A model generated the notes under the pieces. It was given only the letters and a program-made list of their open reading frames with translations, made no database searches and was not told the DNA's origin. Shown here piece by piece: positions 1 through 7,424 of a stretch of 9,393 bases of DNA (the first letter of the stretch is position 1; every line of letters begins with the position of its first letter). The translations under genes were made by a program, and so were the position numbers. The stretch comes from Beijerinckiaceae bacterium (GTDB lineage: Bacteria > Pseudomonadota > Alphaproteobacteria > Rhizobiales > Beijerinckiaceae), in the NCBI GenBank assembly GCA_947380915.1, contig CANCSY010000111.1:1-9393 (forward strand), written 5' to 3'.

Positions 1-153
1 AGCGCGGAAGACCTCGACGCCAAATTGCGCAAAGCGCTGGCCACCCTCTCGGTCAAGGACGCCGCCTCCGTGGTGGCGGCGGAGACCGGCCAGCCGCGCC
101 GCCAGGTCTATGCGCGGGCGGTGGAGATCATGGCGGCGGATCGCACGGAATGA
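1..153 (+). CDS. rsmI: RsmI C-terminal end (16S rRNA 2'-O-methyltransferase), partial
   Basis: The frame open from the first base to the TGA at 151-153 encodes the last 50 residues of a protein whose start lies outside the window. The visible tail contains a stretch reading SVKDAASVVAAETGQPRR followed by QVYARAVEI, which is the helical C-terminal end typical of RsmI (YraL). RsmI uses S-adenosylmethionine to methylate the 2'-O of C1402 in 16S rRNA and supports decoding fidelity in the cytoplasm. The catalytic SAM-binding domain is not in view, so the call rests on the conserved tail and on the neighbour: a YraN-family gene starts inside its stop codon, an arrangement common next to rsmI in proteobacteria. 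Confidence 0.85.
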   Translation, partial: SAEDLDAKLRKALATLSVKDAASVVAAETGQPRRQVYARAVEIMAADRTE

Positions 154-542
154 GCGACGCGCCCCCGCCCGGGCGCGACCGGCAGGCGGCGCGCACCTTT
201 GGCATTCGTGCGGAATGGGTGGCGCTGGCCCTGCTCACCGTCAGGGGATACCGGGTTCTGGCGCGCAATTTCGTGGCGCCGGGCGGGGAGATCGACCTCA
301 TCGCCCAGCGCGGCCAGACCATCGCCTTCATCGAGGTGAAGGCCCGGCCCGACATGGATCAGGCGCTGATCGCCATCACCGAGCAAAAACGCAGGCGCAT
401 CGCCCGCGCCGCCCAGGTCTGGCTGCGGCAGAATCGCTGGGCCGTGACCTACGCCCTGCGGGGCGATGCGGTGTTCATCGCGCCCCGTCGCCTGCCCCGC
501 CATCTGCCCGGCGCCTTCGAGCTTGACCTGATGGGCTATTGA
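150..542 (+). CDS. yraN: YraN/UPF0102 family protein, endonuclease-like fold
   Basis: This encodes a 130-residue protein of the UPF0102 (YraN) family, at the usual family length. The diagnostic core is visible: GGEIDLIAQRGQTIAFIEVKAR at about residues 45-66. It supplies the E-D-ExK acidic and lysine residues of the restriction-endonuclease-like (PD-(D/E)xK) fold. Family members are thought to be nucleases acting on DNA, but no well-settled substrate or role is known to me, so the function is left as probable nuclease-fold protein. The ATG at 150 overlaps the rsmI TGA by four bases (ATGA), indicating translational coupling and one transcript. A basic stretch, KRRRIARAAQ, follows the core. No signal peptide or membrane segment is seen. 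Confidence 0.9.
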   Translation: MSDAPPPGRDRQAARTFGIRAEWVALALLTVRGYRVLARNFVAPGGEIDLIAQRGQTIAFIEVKARPDMDQALIAITEQKRRRIARAAQVWLRQNRWAVTYALRGDAVFIAPRRLPRHLPGAFELDLMGY

Positions 543-590
543 CGGCGGGCGGAGGCCGTGTCGATGTTCCGCCCCCAAGAGGCGCGTTGC

Positions 591-596
591 AGAGGA
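591..596 (+). promoter_or_regulatory. Ribosome binding site for gshB
   Basis: The AGAGGA sequence lies six bases before the ATG at 603 and favours that start. A competing GGAGG at 551-555 sits eight bases before an in-frame ATG at 564. Use of that start would add 13 residues to the protein. Confidence 0.6.
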
Positions 597-602
597 ATCG
601 TC

Positions 603-1541
603 ATGAGCCTGAAGGTCGCGGTCCAGATGGACCCTGTCGAGCGCATCAACATCGCCGGCGATTCCACATTCGCGCTCATGCTGGAGGCGCAGGCGCGCGG
701 CCATGAGCTGAGCTGGTACACCCCCGAAAAGCTCTCCATGCGCGATGGGCGCATCATCGCCAGCGCCCAAAGCCTGACGGTTCAGGACGTGGTGGGCGAT
801 CATTGCAGGCTGGGCGACACCAGCGTGGTGGATCTGGCCGATGTGGATGTGGTGCTGCTGCGCCAGGACCCGCCTTTCGACATGGCCTATGTCACGACAA
901 CCCATCTGCTGGAGCGGGTTCATCCCAAGACGCTGGTGGTCAATGATCCCTTCAGCGTGCGCAACGCGCCTGAAAAAGTCTTCGTGATGAAGTTCCCCCA
1001 TCTGATGGCGCCCACCCTCATCACCCGCGACCGCGAGCAGATCGACGCCTTCCGCGCCGAGCATGGCGACGTCGTGATGAAGCCGCTTTACGGCAACGGC
1101 GGCGCGGCGGTGTTCAAGGTCTCGCGGGAGGATCCGAATTTCGGCTCTCTGTTCGATCTCTTCTCCGTCACCTTCCGCGAGCCCTGGGTGGTGCAGCGCT
1201 TCCTGCCGCAGGTGACCGAAGGCGACAAGCGCATCATTCTGGTGGATGGGGAAGCGGCGGGGGCGGTGAACCGTGTGCCGGCCGCCAACGATATCCGCTC
1301 CAACATGGTGCGCGGCGGGGCGGCGCGGCCGACCGACCTGACCAAGCGCGAGCATGAGATCTGCGAGACCATCGGGCCGGACCTGAAGCGCATGGGGCTG
1401 ATCTTCGTGGGCATCGACGTCATCGACGGCAATCTCACGGAAATCAACGTCACCTCGCCCACGGGCCTGCGCGCCATCAAGCGCCTCGGCGGCCCCGACA
1501 TCGCCGCCACCATCTGGGACGCCATCGAAGCGAAGCTGTGA
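603..1541 (+). CDS. gshB: Glutathione synthetase
   Basis: GshB joins gamma-glutamylcysteine and glycine using ATP, the second step of glutathione synthesis in the cytoplasm. The 312-residue product is close to the E. coli enzyme in length. The N-terminus, [16 protein letters not shown], matches the family's VxMDP opening. The ATP-grasp region has MKPLYGNGG at about 159-167, with K160 as the expected ATP-binding lysine. The C-terminal [13 protein letters not shown] begins at E280, with N282 as the expected metal/substrate residue. I chose the ATG at 603 because it has AGAGGA at a good distance and gives the family N-terminus. GTG 558 and ATG 564 are in-frame alternatives, the latter with its own GGAGG. 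The stop overlaps the next gene's ATG (TGATG, 1539-1543). The gene follows yraN by 60 bases. Confidence 0.96.
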   Translation: MSLKVAVQMDPVERINIAGDSTFALMLEAQARGHELSWYTPEKLSMRDGRIIASAQSLTVQDVVGDHCRLGDTSVVDLADVDVVLLRQDPPFDMAYVTTTHLLERVHPKTLVVNDPFSVRNAPEKVFVMKFPHLMAPTLITRDREQIDAFRAEHGDVVMKPLYGNGGAAVFKVSREDPNFGSLFDLFSVTFREPWVVQRFLPQVTEGDKRIILVDGEAAGAVNRVPAANDIRSNMVRGGAARPTDLTKREHEICETIGPDLKRMGLIFVGIDVIDGNLTEINVTSPTGLRAIKRLGGPDIAATIWDAIEAKL

Positions 1542-2791
1542 TGCTGCGGCTGCTGCAGGCTGCTTTCATCGGTCTGGCCCTGTTGGCGGGGCCAGCGCAG
1601 GCTGAGTCCCTCTATTCCTGGACGCAATATGTCCCCGGCGGCCTCGAAGCGCGGGCCGTCACCCGCGAGGCCCAATGTCCGCAGGCGCGCATCGACAGGC
1701 GCGCGACCTCCATGCGCGTCCGCGCCGACCGAAATACCGCCTTTCCGGTGCTGGTCTGCGCGCTGGCCATCCCGCGCGCCGCCAAATCGGTGGAGATCGA
1801 GGGCGAGGCCCTGCCGCTGCCCAAGCCCCGGGCCGACAACATCCTCGTGCTCGGCGACACAGGCTGCCGGGTGACGCGCCTCATCAACCAGTCCTGCAAC
1901 GATCCCGCCGATTGGCCCTTCGCAGCTGGCGCCAGGGCGCAGGCGGGAACCACCCCCGATGTGATCGTGCATGTGGGGGACATGCTTTATCGCGAGACGC
2001 CCTGCCGCCCCCTCAACGAAGGCTGCGCCAATACGCCCCATGGCGACATATGGGCGGTCTGGGAGAGCGACTTCTTCGCCCCCGCCAAACCCCTGTTGCG
2101 CGCGGCGCCCCTCGTGATGGTGCGCGGCAATCACGAGGTTTGCGGACGCGGCGGCAGGGGCTGGAGCCGCTTGCTCGATCCCTATCCGCTGGTTTCGGCC
2201 TCGGGCTGCCTGAGCCCGGGCGCTCCCTTTGCGGTGGATCTGGGCGGGCTGAGCCTGGTGGCGATGGATGTCTCCACCGCAGGCGAGGGCGACAAGCTCG
2301 AGGCGCAGATCGCCCGCTACCGCGCCCAGTTCGAATCCCTCGAAGGACTGGCGCCGCAAGGGCCCATATGGCTCGCCATGCACCGGCCCATCAGGGCGGC
2401 GGCCGGCGCCATGCTGGGCTTTGTGGCCGGGCAGAACAAGGTGCTGGCGCAGGCATCGCAAAACGTCACGCCCGGCCGGGTGGCGGCGATCCTCTCGGGC
2501 CATATCCATACGTTTCAGGCGTTGGCCTATACGGACCTGCCGACGCAGCTCGTCTCGGGCCATTCGGGCGCCGAGCTGCACTGGACCGCCCCCGACGATG
2601 TGAAGGGGTTGGTGATCGAAGGCGCGACAGTGGTCTCTGGAACGGGCCGCTCGGGGGTTCATGGATTCGTGACCCTGACCCGCGATGGGCCGGGCGCGGA
2701 TGACTGGCTGATCGCCAACCGAGATTTCTCCGGCAAGACGCTGGACAAATGCCGTATGATGAAGCGCAAACTCACCTGCGGGATGCATTAG
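1541..2791 (+). CDS. Exported metallophosphatase, purple acid phosphatase-like
   Basis: This encodes a 416-residue calcineurin-like phosphoesterase with a signal peptide: a hydrophobic stretch after MLRLLQ and a probable cleavage after AQA near residue 22. The five purple acid phosphatase motifs occur in order: GDTG (D106), GDMLY (D147, Y150), GNHE (N197, H198), MHRP (H281) and GHIH (H321, H323). They supply all seven residues expected to hold two metal ions. Ten cysteines follow the signal peptide, an even number that fits disulfides in an oxidising compartment. The protein probably hydrolyses phosphate esters in the periplasm; the substrate is unknown. About 80 residues precede the catalytic domain and may form a beta-rich leader domain. 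Its start overlaps the gshB stop (TGATG); GTG 1538 is a one-codon-longer alternative. I do not recognise a named gene. Confidence 0.85.
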   Translation: MLRLLQAAFIGLALLAGPAQAESLYSWTQYVPGGLEARAVTREAQCPQARIDRRATSMRVRADRNTAFPVLVCALAIPRAAKSVEIEGEALPLPKPRADNILVLGDTGCRVTRLINQSCNDPADWPFAAGARAQAGTTPDVIVHVGDMLYRETPCRPLNEGCANTPHGDIWAVWESDFFAPAKPLLRAAPLVMVRGNHEVCGRGGRGWSRLLDPYPLVSASGCLSPGAPFAVDLGGLSLVAMDVSTAGEGDKLEAQIARYRAQFESLEGLAPQGPIWLAMHRPIRAAAGAMLGFVAGQNKVLAQASQNVTPGRVAAILSGHIHTFQALAYTDLPTQLVSGHSGAELHWTAPDDVKGLVIEGATVVSGTGRSGVHGFVTLTRDGPGADDWLIANRDFSGKTLDKCRMMKRKLTCGMH

Positions 2792-2824
2792 AAGAAGCCC
2801 GAATCGGTGCTACAAGGGGGGATC

Positions 2825-5692
2825 ATGAGCCAGACCAGCAGCCAGGCCGCCCAGACGCCGGCCCCCACCCGCCGCACCCCCCGCAAGAGCGAGGCCCCGC
2901 AACAGGTCATTGATCGCAAGGTGCTGGAAGGCGAGATCGATGCGCTGGCGCGCGCCCATGCAGGCGACGCCCCCGCCTTGCGCAAGGCGGCGGTGGAACG
3001 CTTCCGCCAGGCGCTGGACGAGGGTCACGCTCTGGCCCGCGCCCAGCTCGAGCGCGCCGGACGCGGCCTCGATTGCGCCCGCGCCCTCTCGCATCTCGAA
3101 GACGAGATCATCCGCGCGATCCATACATTCGTGACGACCCATCTCTATCCCGCCAAGAATCCCTCCTCCGCCGAGCGTCTCGCCATCGCGGCGGTGGGCG
3201 GTTATGGGCGCGGCACCCTGGCGCCGGGCTCGGACATCGATCTGCTCTTCCTGCTGCCCTACAAGCAGACGCCCTGGGGCGAGAGCGTGGTCGAGGCCAT
3301 GCTCTACATGCTCTGGGACCTGCGTCAGAAGGTCGGCCACTCCACCCGCTCCGTCGATGAATGTCTGCGCCAGGCGCGCGAGGACATGACCGTGCGCACC
3401 GCGCTGCTGGAAGCGCGGTTCATTCTCGGCGACGAGGCGCTCTTCGAAGACATGCGCAGCCGCTTCGATGGGGAGCTGGTGCGCAAGACCCCGCGCGAAT
3501 TCGTCTCCGCGAAACTGGAGGAACGCGATGCGCGGCTCAATCGAGCCGGAGGCTCGCGCTATCTGGTCGAGCCCAACGTCAAGGAGAGCAAGGGCGGGCT
3601 GCGCGACGTCAACACGCTCTTCTGGATCGCCAAATATGTCTACCGGGTGCGCGAGCCCGATGAGCTGGTGAAGGCGGGCGTCTTCACCCAGCGCGAGGTG
3701 CAGGTCTTCCATCGCTGCGAAGAGTTTCTGTGGCGCGTGCGCTGCCATCTGCATTTCGTGACGAAGCGCGCCGAGGACCGGCTCTCCTTCGACCAGCAGC
3801 GCGCCATCGCCGCGCGCCTCGACTACACCACCCACGCAGGCCTCAGCGACGTCGAACGCTTCATGAAACATTACTTCCTCGTCGCCAAGGACGTGGGCGA
3901 CCTCACCGCCATTCTCTGCGCGGCGTTGGAGGAAAAGCAGGCCAAGGCGCGGCCGGTGCTGGACCGTTTCATGGGCCGCCTGAAGCGCAAGACGCCATCT
4001 TTGCCGGGCGGAGATTTCTCCATCGAGGTCGATCGCGTCACCGTGGCGAGTCCCGATGTCTTCGAGCGCGACCCGATCAACATCATCCGCCTCTACTGGA
4101 TCGCGGACCGCAACAATCTGCCCATCCATCCCGACGCCACGCGCCTTGTCACCATGTCGCTGAAGCGGCTGAACGGAAAGCTGCGGGAGGACCCGGAAGC
4201 CAATCGTCTGTTCATCGAGATTCTCACCTCGCGCGGGGCGCTGGAGTCCGTGCTGCGCCAGATGAACGAGGCGGGCGTGCTCGGCCAGTTCATCCCCGAT
4301 TTCGGCCGCATCGTGGCGATGATGCAGTTCAACATGTATCATCACTATACGGTGGACGAGCATCTGCTGCGCAGCCTCGGCATTCTTGCCAGCATCGAGA
4401 CCGGGCGCCTGAAGGAGGATCATCCGCTGTGCAGCGAGATCCTGCCCTCGATCCGCAATCGCACCGTGCTTTACGTGGCTTTGTTCCTGCACGACATCGC
4501 CAAGGGCCGCGAGGAGGATCATTCCATCGCGGGCGCAAGGGTGGCGCGTCAACTGGGGCCGCGTTTTGGCCTGTCGGAGGCCGACACGGAAACGGTCGCC
4601 TGGCTGGTCGAGCAACATCTGGTCATGTCGAACACGGCGCAGAGCCGCGATCTGTCCGACCCGCGCACCATCGAAACCTTCGCCGCCACCGTGCAGACCC
4701 TGGAGCGGCTGCGCATGCTGCTCGTGCTCACGGTCTGCGATATTCGCGCCGTGGGGCCGGGCGTGTGGAACGGCTGGAAAGGCCAGTTGCTGCGCACCCT
4801 CTATTGGGAGACAGAAGTGGTGCTGGCGGGCGGCCATTCGGCCATCGACCGCAAGCAGCGCGTCACCATGGCGCAAAACGAATTGCGCAAGGCTCTCGCC
4901 CTGTGGTCCGACCCCGATTTCGACGCCTATGCGGCGCGCCACTATCAGGCCTATTGGCTGAAGGCGGATCTGCAACACAAGGTCGCCCACGCCAAGCTGT
5001 TGCGGCTGGTCGATGTGGAGCTGAAGTCGTTGATGACGGAGGTCTCCACCGACGCATTCCGGGGCGTCACGGAACTGACCGTGGTGGCGCCCGATCATCC
5101 CCGTCTTCTCTCCATCATCGCTGGCGCCTGCGCGGCGGCGGGCGCCAATATCGTGGACGCCCAGATCTTCACCACCACCGATGGCCTGGCGCTGGACACG
5201 ATCTTCATCAGCCGCGCCTTCGAGCAGGACGAGGATGAGCTGCGCCGTGCCGGCCGGGTGGCCCAGTCCATCGAAAAGGCCCTGCGCGGCGAAATGCGTC
5301 TGGCCGATGCGGTGGAGGCGCGACGCGAGCAATCGCGCGGCGTCAACAAGGCCTTCACCCTCGCGCCTGATCTGATGATGGATAACAATCTGTCGAACCG
5401 CTACACGGTCATCGAGGTCTCGGGCCTTGATCGGCCGGGGCTGCTCTACGAGATGACCACGGCCCTTTCAGACCTGAACCTGAACATAGGCTCCGCCCAT
5501 ATCGCCACCTTCGGCGAGAAAGCGGTGGACGTGTTCTATGTGACCGACCTCACCGGCGCGAAGATCATCAATCCCGCCCGCCAGAGCGCTGTGCGCAGGC
5601 GGATGCTGGATATTTTCGCCAATACGGAGCCCAAGGCCACGGCCAAGTCGGCGCCAAAGCCCTTGTCCAAACCTGCGCAGAAGCGCAATTGA
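2825..5692 (+). CDS. glnD: PII uridylyltransferase/uridylyl-removing enzyme
   Basis: GlnD is the glutamine sensor of nitrogen control. It uridylylates PII proteins (GlnB/GlnK) when glutamine is low and removes UMP when it is high. The 955-residue product has the full domain order. The nucleotidyltransferase core is GGYGRGTLAPGSDIDLL, with catalytic D137 and D139. A GlnD-type linker region follows, then the HD hydrolase domain with H556-D557, H566 and H598. Two C-terminal ACT domains begin near residues 750 (ELTVVAPDHPRLLS) and 860 (YTVIEVSGLDRPGLLYE) and are the expected glutamine-binding part. A low-complexity Ala/Lys/Pro tail ends the protein. The ATG at 2825 is preceded by a G-rich Shine-Dalgarno (AAGGGGGG, 2814-2821). 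An in-frame GTG at 2807 lies upstream of that site and is less likely. The gene sits 33 bases after the phosphatase and may be read from the same transcript. Confidence 0.98.
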   Translation: MSQTSSQAAQTPAPTRRTPRKSEAPQQVIDRKVLEGEIDALARAHAGDAPALRKAAVERFRQALDEGHALARAQLERAGRGLDCARALSHLEDEIIRAIHTFVTTHLYPAKNPSSAERLAIAAVGGYGRGTLAPGSDIDLLFLLPYKQTPWGESVVEAMLYMLWDLRQKVGHSTRSVDECLRQAREDMTVRTALLEARFILGDEALFEDMRSRFDGELVRKTPREFVSAKLEERDARLNRAGGSRYLVEPNVKESKGGLRDVNTLFWIAKYVYRVREPDELVKAGVFTQREVQVFHRCEEFLWRVRCHLHFVTKRAEDRLSFDQQRAIAARLDYTTHAGLSDVERFMKHYFLVAKDVGDLTAILCAALEEKQAKARPVLDRFMGRLKRKTPSLPGGDFSIEVDRVTVASPDVFERDPINIIRLYWIADRNNLPIHPDATRLVTMSLKRLNGKLREDPEANRLFIEILTSRGALESVLRQMNEAGVLGQFIPDFGRIVAMMQFNMYHHYTVDEHLLRSLGILASIETGRLKEDHPLCSEILPSIRNRTVLYVALFLHDIAKGREEDHSIAGARVARQLGPRFGLSEADTETVAWLVEQHLVMSNTAQSRDLSDPRTIETFAATVQTLERLRMLLVLTVCDIRAVGPGVWNGWKGQLLRTLYWETEVVLAGGHSAIDRKQRVTMAQNELRKALALWSDPDFDAYAARHYQAYWLKADLQHKVAHAKLLRLVDVELKSLMTEVSTDAFRGVTELTVVAPDHPRLLSIIAGACAAAGANIVDAQIFTTTDGLALDTIFISRAFEQDEDELRRAGRVAQSIEKALRGEMRLADAVEARREQSRGVNKAFTLAPDLMMDNNLSNRYTVIEVSGLDRPGLLYEMTTALSDLNLNIGSAHIATFGEKAVDVFYVTDLTGAKIINPARQSAVRRRMLDIFANTEPKATAKSAPKPLSKPAQKRN

Positions 5693-5731
5693 GGGCGATG
5701 CTGACTTGCAGTGATCACCGCCAAGCCAAAA

Positions 5732-5760
5732 CTTGATTTTTACACGGGCTGCCCTGATAT
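5732..5760 (+). promoter_or_regulatory. Candidate RpoH (sigma-32) heat-shock promoter of grpE
   Basis: CTTGATT at 5732-5738 resembles the heat-shock -35 element (CTTGAAA). After 14 bases, CCTGATAT at 5753-5760 matches six of eight positions of the RpoH -10 (CCCCATAT-like). The spacing lies within the normal range. Transcription would start near 5767 and leave a leader of about two dozen bases before grpE. As a sigma-70 site the same region scores poorly, with a weak -10. The position directly upstream of a classic heat-shock gene supports the reading. Confidence 0.6.
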
Positions 5761-5790
5761 GACGCCCGAGCCAATCGGACACATGTGACC

Positions 5791-6411
5791 ATGCAATATC
5801 CCAAGGATCCCGCCACGACCCCCGCCGACCAGACGCCCCACGGCGCCGAGGGAGCGCACGAGTCCTCTTTCGCGAGTGAGGCGCCCCAGTCCCCGGTCAA
5901 TGAGCCTGAGCCCTTCACCGAGCTGGAAAATCTTTACGCGGAAAACGCCAGCCTGAAGGAGCGCGTGCTGCGCACCCTGGCCGAGATGGAGAACCTGCGT
6001 CGGCGCACCGACCGCGAGGTGGCGGACGCCAAGACCTATGGCGTGACCTCCTTCGCCCGCGAAATGCTCACTCTGGCCGACAATCTGCGGCGTGGGCTCG
6101 AGACCGTGACTCCCGAGGCGCGCGCAGCCGCCGACCCTACGATTGTGAGCTTCATCGAGGGGATCGAGCTGACCGAGCGCGCCTTCCTGTCGAGCCTCAG
6201 CCGTCAGGGCGTGAAGAAGATCGAGCCTCAGGGCCAGCGCTTCGACCCCAACATGCACGAGGCCCTCTTCGAGGCGCCGGACGTCAGCGTGCCCAATGGC
6301 ACGGTGGTTCAGGTGGTGGAGACCGGCTATTCCATCGGCGAGCGCTGCTTGCGCCCGGCGAAGGTGGGCGTGTCGCGCGGCGGGCCGAAGGTGGTCGCAC
6401 CGGAGAAATAA
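5791..6411 (+). CDS. grpE: GrpE nucleotide exchange factor
   Basis: GrpE dimerises and releases ADP from DnaK, driving the DnaK-DnaJ chaperone cycle in the cytoplasm; it also acts as a thermosensor in model species. The 206-residue product starts with an acidic, Pro/Ala-rich disordered tail of about 45 residues. A coiled-coil helix follows (ELENLYAENASLKERVLRTL, then EMENLRRRTDRE). The beta-wing domain has the family signature FDPNMHEALFEAPDVSVPNG and ends with VVETGYSIGERCLRPAKVGVS. The ATG at 5791 is chosen. GTG 5785 is in frame and adds two residues, and neither start has a strong Shine-Dalgarno, so the start is uncertain by two codons. Expression is probably heat-inducible from the RpoH-like promoter at 5732-5760. 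No hrcA or dnaK gene is in the window. Confidence 0.97.
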   Translation: MQYPKDPATTPADQTPHGAEGAHESSFASEAPQSPVNEPEPFTELENLYAENASLKERVLRTLAEMENLRRRTDREVADAKTYGVTSFAREMLTLADNLRRGLETVTPEARAAADPTIVSFIEGIELTERAFLSSLSRQGVKKIEPQGQRFDPNMHEALFEAPDVSVPNGTVVQVVETGYSIGERCLRPAKVGVSRGGPKVVAPEK

Positions 6412-6435
6412 CGCAGGCCCGATGTCTGCGTTGCT

Positions 6436-6444
6436 GGAGGAGGA
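6436..6444 (+). promoter_or_regulatory. Strong ribosome binding site of the VOC-family gene
   Basis: GGAGGAGGA lies four bases before the ATG at 6449. It decides that start over the in-frame ATG at 6422, which has no comparable site. If the longer form were made, this purine run would encode its acidic residues (LLEEEA). Confidence 0.75.
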
Positions 6445-6448
6445 AGCC

Positions 6449-6841
6449 ATGGCCCATGGATCTTTCATCTGGAACGAACTGATGACGCCAGACGTGGAGA
6501 AGGCCAAGGCCTTCTATGCGGCGTCGCTTGGCTGGACCTATGAGGCCATGCCCGGGGTCGGCGGCTCCACCTACTGGCTCGCCAAAATGGACGGGCGGCC
6601 CGTCGCGGGGATGATTGCCCACGACGCGCTCCCGCCCGGCGTCTCAACCGCCTGGTTCGCCTATATCAATGTGGATGATGTGGACGCCCGCGCCGCCGTG
6701 CTTCCCGCTCTTGGTGGCGCGCTGGCGCGGCCCGCTTTCGACATTCCCGGCGTCGGCCGTATCGCCATCGTGCAGGACGCCACAGGCGCCATGGTCGGCT
6801 GGCTGACGCCCGCTATGCCAGATCAACCCGCCGCAGGGTGA
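6449..6841 (+). CDS. VOC-family (glyoxalase/bleomycin resistance fold) protein
   Basis: This encodes a 130-residue single-domain member of the vicinal oxygen chelate superfamily, closest in look to the COG3324 group. The opening HGSFIWNELMTPDVEKAKAFYAASLGW is the family's first beta-alpha unit. The middle WFAYINVDDVDARAAVLPALGG begins the second unit. The ending FDIPGVGRIAIVQDATGAMVGW is typical of the group. Such proteins bind a metal or small ligand in a beta cleft; the substrate here cannot be told, so no enzyme name is given. It follows grpE by 37 bases on the same strand and could be co-transcribed with it, which would make it heat-inducible. Its last 29 bases overlap the 3' end of the opposing alkB gene. 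No signal peptide is seen. Confidence 0.88.
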   Translation: MAHGSFIWNELMTPDVEKAKAFYAASLGWTYEAMPGVGGSTYWLAKMDGRPVAGMIAHDALPPGVSTAWFAYINVDDVDARAAVLPALGGALARPAFDIPGVGRIAIVQDATGAMVGWLTPAMPDQPAAG

Positions 6842-7424
6842 GGTTGATCCGGCCCTCCTCGGCCAGCAGGGTCGAGGTGCCCGGGTAAAGCCGGTCCACC
6901 CCGTGGAAGCACAGGCGCGAGGCGCCGCCGATCAGCACGAGGTCACCCGACTCGAGGCGCACGGACTTCGTCGGCCCGCCCCGCGTGTCGCCGCCAAAGC
7001 GGAACAGGCAGGAGTCCCCCAGGGAGATCGAGGCGACGGGGGCGTCGAGCGCCTTCTCGTCCCGGTCCTGATGCAGGCCCATGCGGGCCTTGGCGTCGTA
7101 GAAATTCACCAGACAGGCCTGCGGCGGCGCGCGGAAGCCGCCGGCCTCCCAGGCGCGCAGGGCCAGATCAGGGATCGCGGGCCAGGGGGTGTCAGTCACC
7201 GGGTGGGTCGCCTGATAGCGATAGCCCCGCGTCTCGTCCGACACCCAGCCGAGATCCCCGCAATTGGTCATGCGGACAGAGAATTCCTTGCCCGTGCGCG
7301 GCATGCGCGGAATGAACAGGGGCGCCTGACGCACGGCGGCGCGCAGCTCCGCCACCAGCGCCTCCTGCTGGGCGCGATCATAGAAGCCGGGAAGGTAGAT
7401 CAGGCCGGGGGCGAGTTCGATCAT
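6813..7424 (-). CDS. alkB: AlkB DNA/RNA demethylase, Fe(II)/2-oxoglutarate dioxygenase
   Basis: AlkB removes N1-methyladenine and N3-methylcytosine lesions by oxidative demethylation. The 203-residue product carries the iron ligands as LHQDRDE (H118, D120) and CFHGVDRL (H174). RINLTLRR supplies R192 and R198, the expected 2-oxoglutarate and substrate-side arginines, with the same six-residue spacing as in E. coli AlkB. The nucleotide-recognition part is also typical: MTNCGDLGWVSDETRGYRYQ. This looks like a true bacterial AlkB rather than a distant relative. The ATG at 7424 shares its A with the dapB stop (TGATG on the minus strand). No Shine-Dalgarno is obvious, so translation probably depends on ribosomes finishing dapB. 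No ada gene is adjacent. Its 3' end overlaps the VOC gene by 29 bases. Confidence 0.96.
   Translation of the reverse strand: MIELAPGLIYLPGFYDRAQQEALVAELRAAVRQAPLFIPRMPRTGKEFSVRMTNCGDLGWVSDETRGYRYQATHPVTDTPWPAIPDLALRAWEAGGFRAPPQACLVNFYDAKARMGLHQDRDEKALDAPVASISLGDSCLFRFGGDTRGGPTKSVRLESGDLVLIGGASRLCFHGVDRLYPGTSTLLAEEGRINLTLRRVDLA

Noticed and set aside
108..1355. A 415-codon antisense open frame across yraN and gshB
   Set aside because: It is opposite two recognised genes, with His/Arg-rich shadow composition and no motif.
1088..2788. A 566-codon antisense open frame across gshB and the phosphatase
   Set aside because: No domain or motif is visible, composition is shadow-like, and both opposing genes carry complete catalytic motifs.
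3730..5238. A 502-codon plus-strand open frame inside glnD in another frame
   Set aside because: The product is Arg/Gly/His-rich low-complexity translation of the out-of-frame glnD codons. Nothing in it is recognisable.
2810..5332. An 840-codon open frame antisense to glnD
   Set aside because: It lies wholly opposite a confidently identified gene. The product is rich in His, Arg, Gln and Ala with no recognisable motif, as expected of the complement of GC-biased codons.
5693..5731. A possible terminator hairpin after glnD, around the GTGATCAC palindrome at 5711-5718
   Set aside because: The stem is short or imperfect with a long loop. The T run nearby (5736-5741) belongs to the putative promoter and does not follow a GC stem directly.
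5740..6507. A 255-codon antisense open frame opposite grpE
   Set aside because: GrpE on the plus strand is unambiguous and the antisense product shows no family features.
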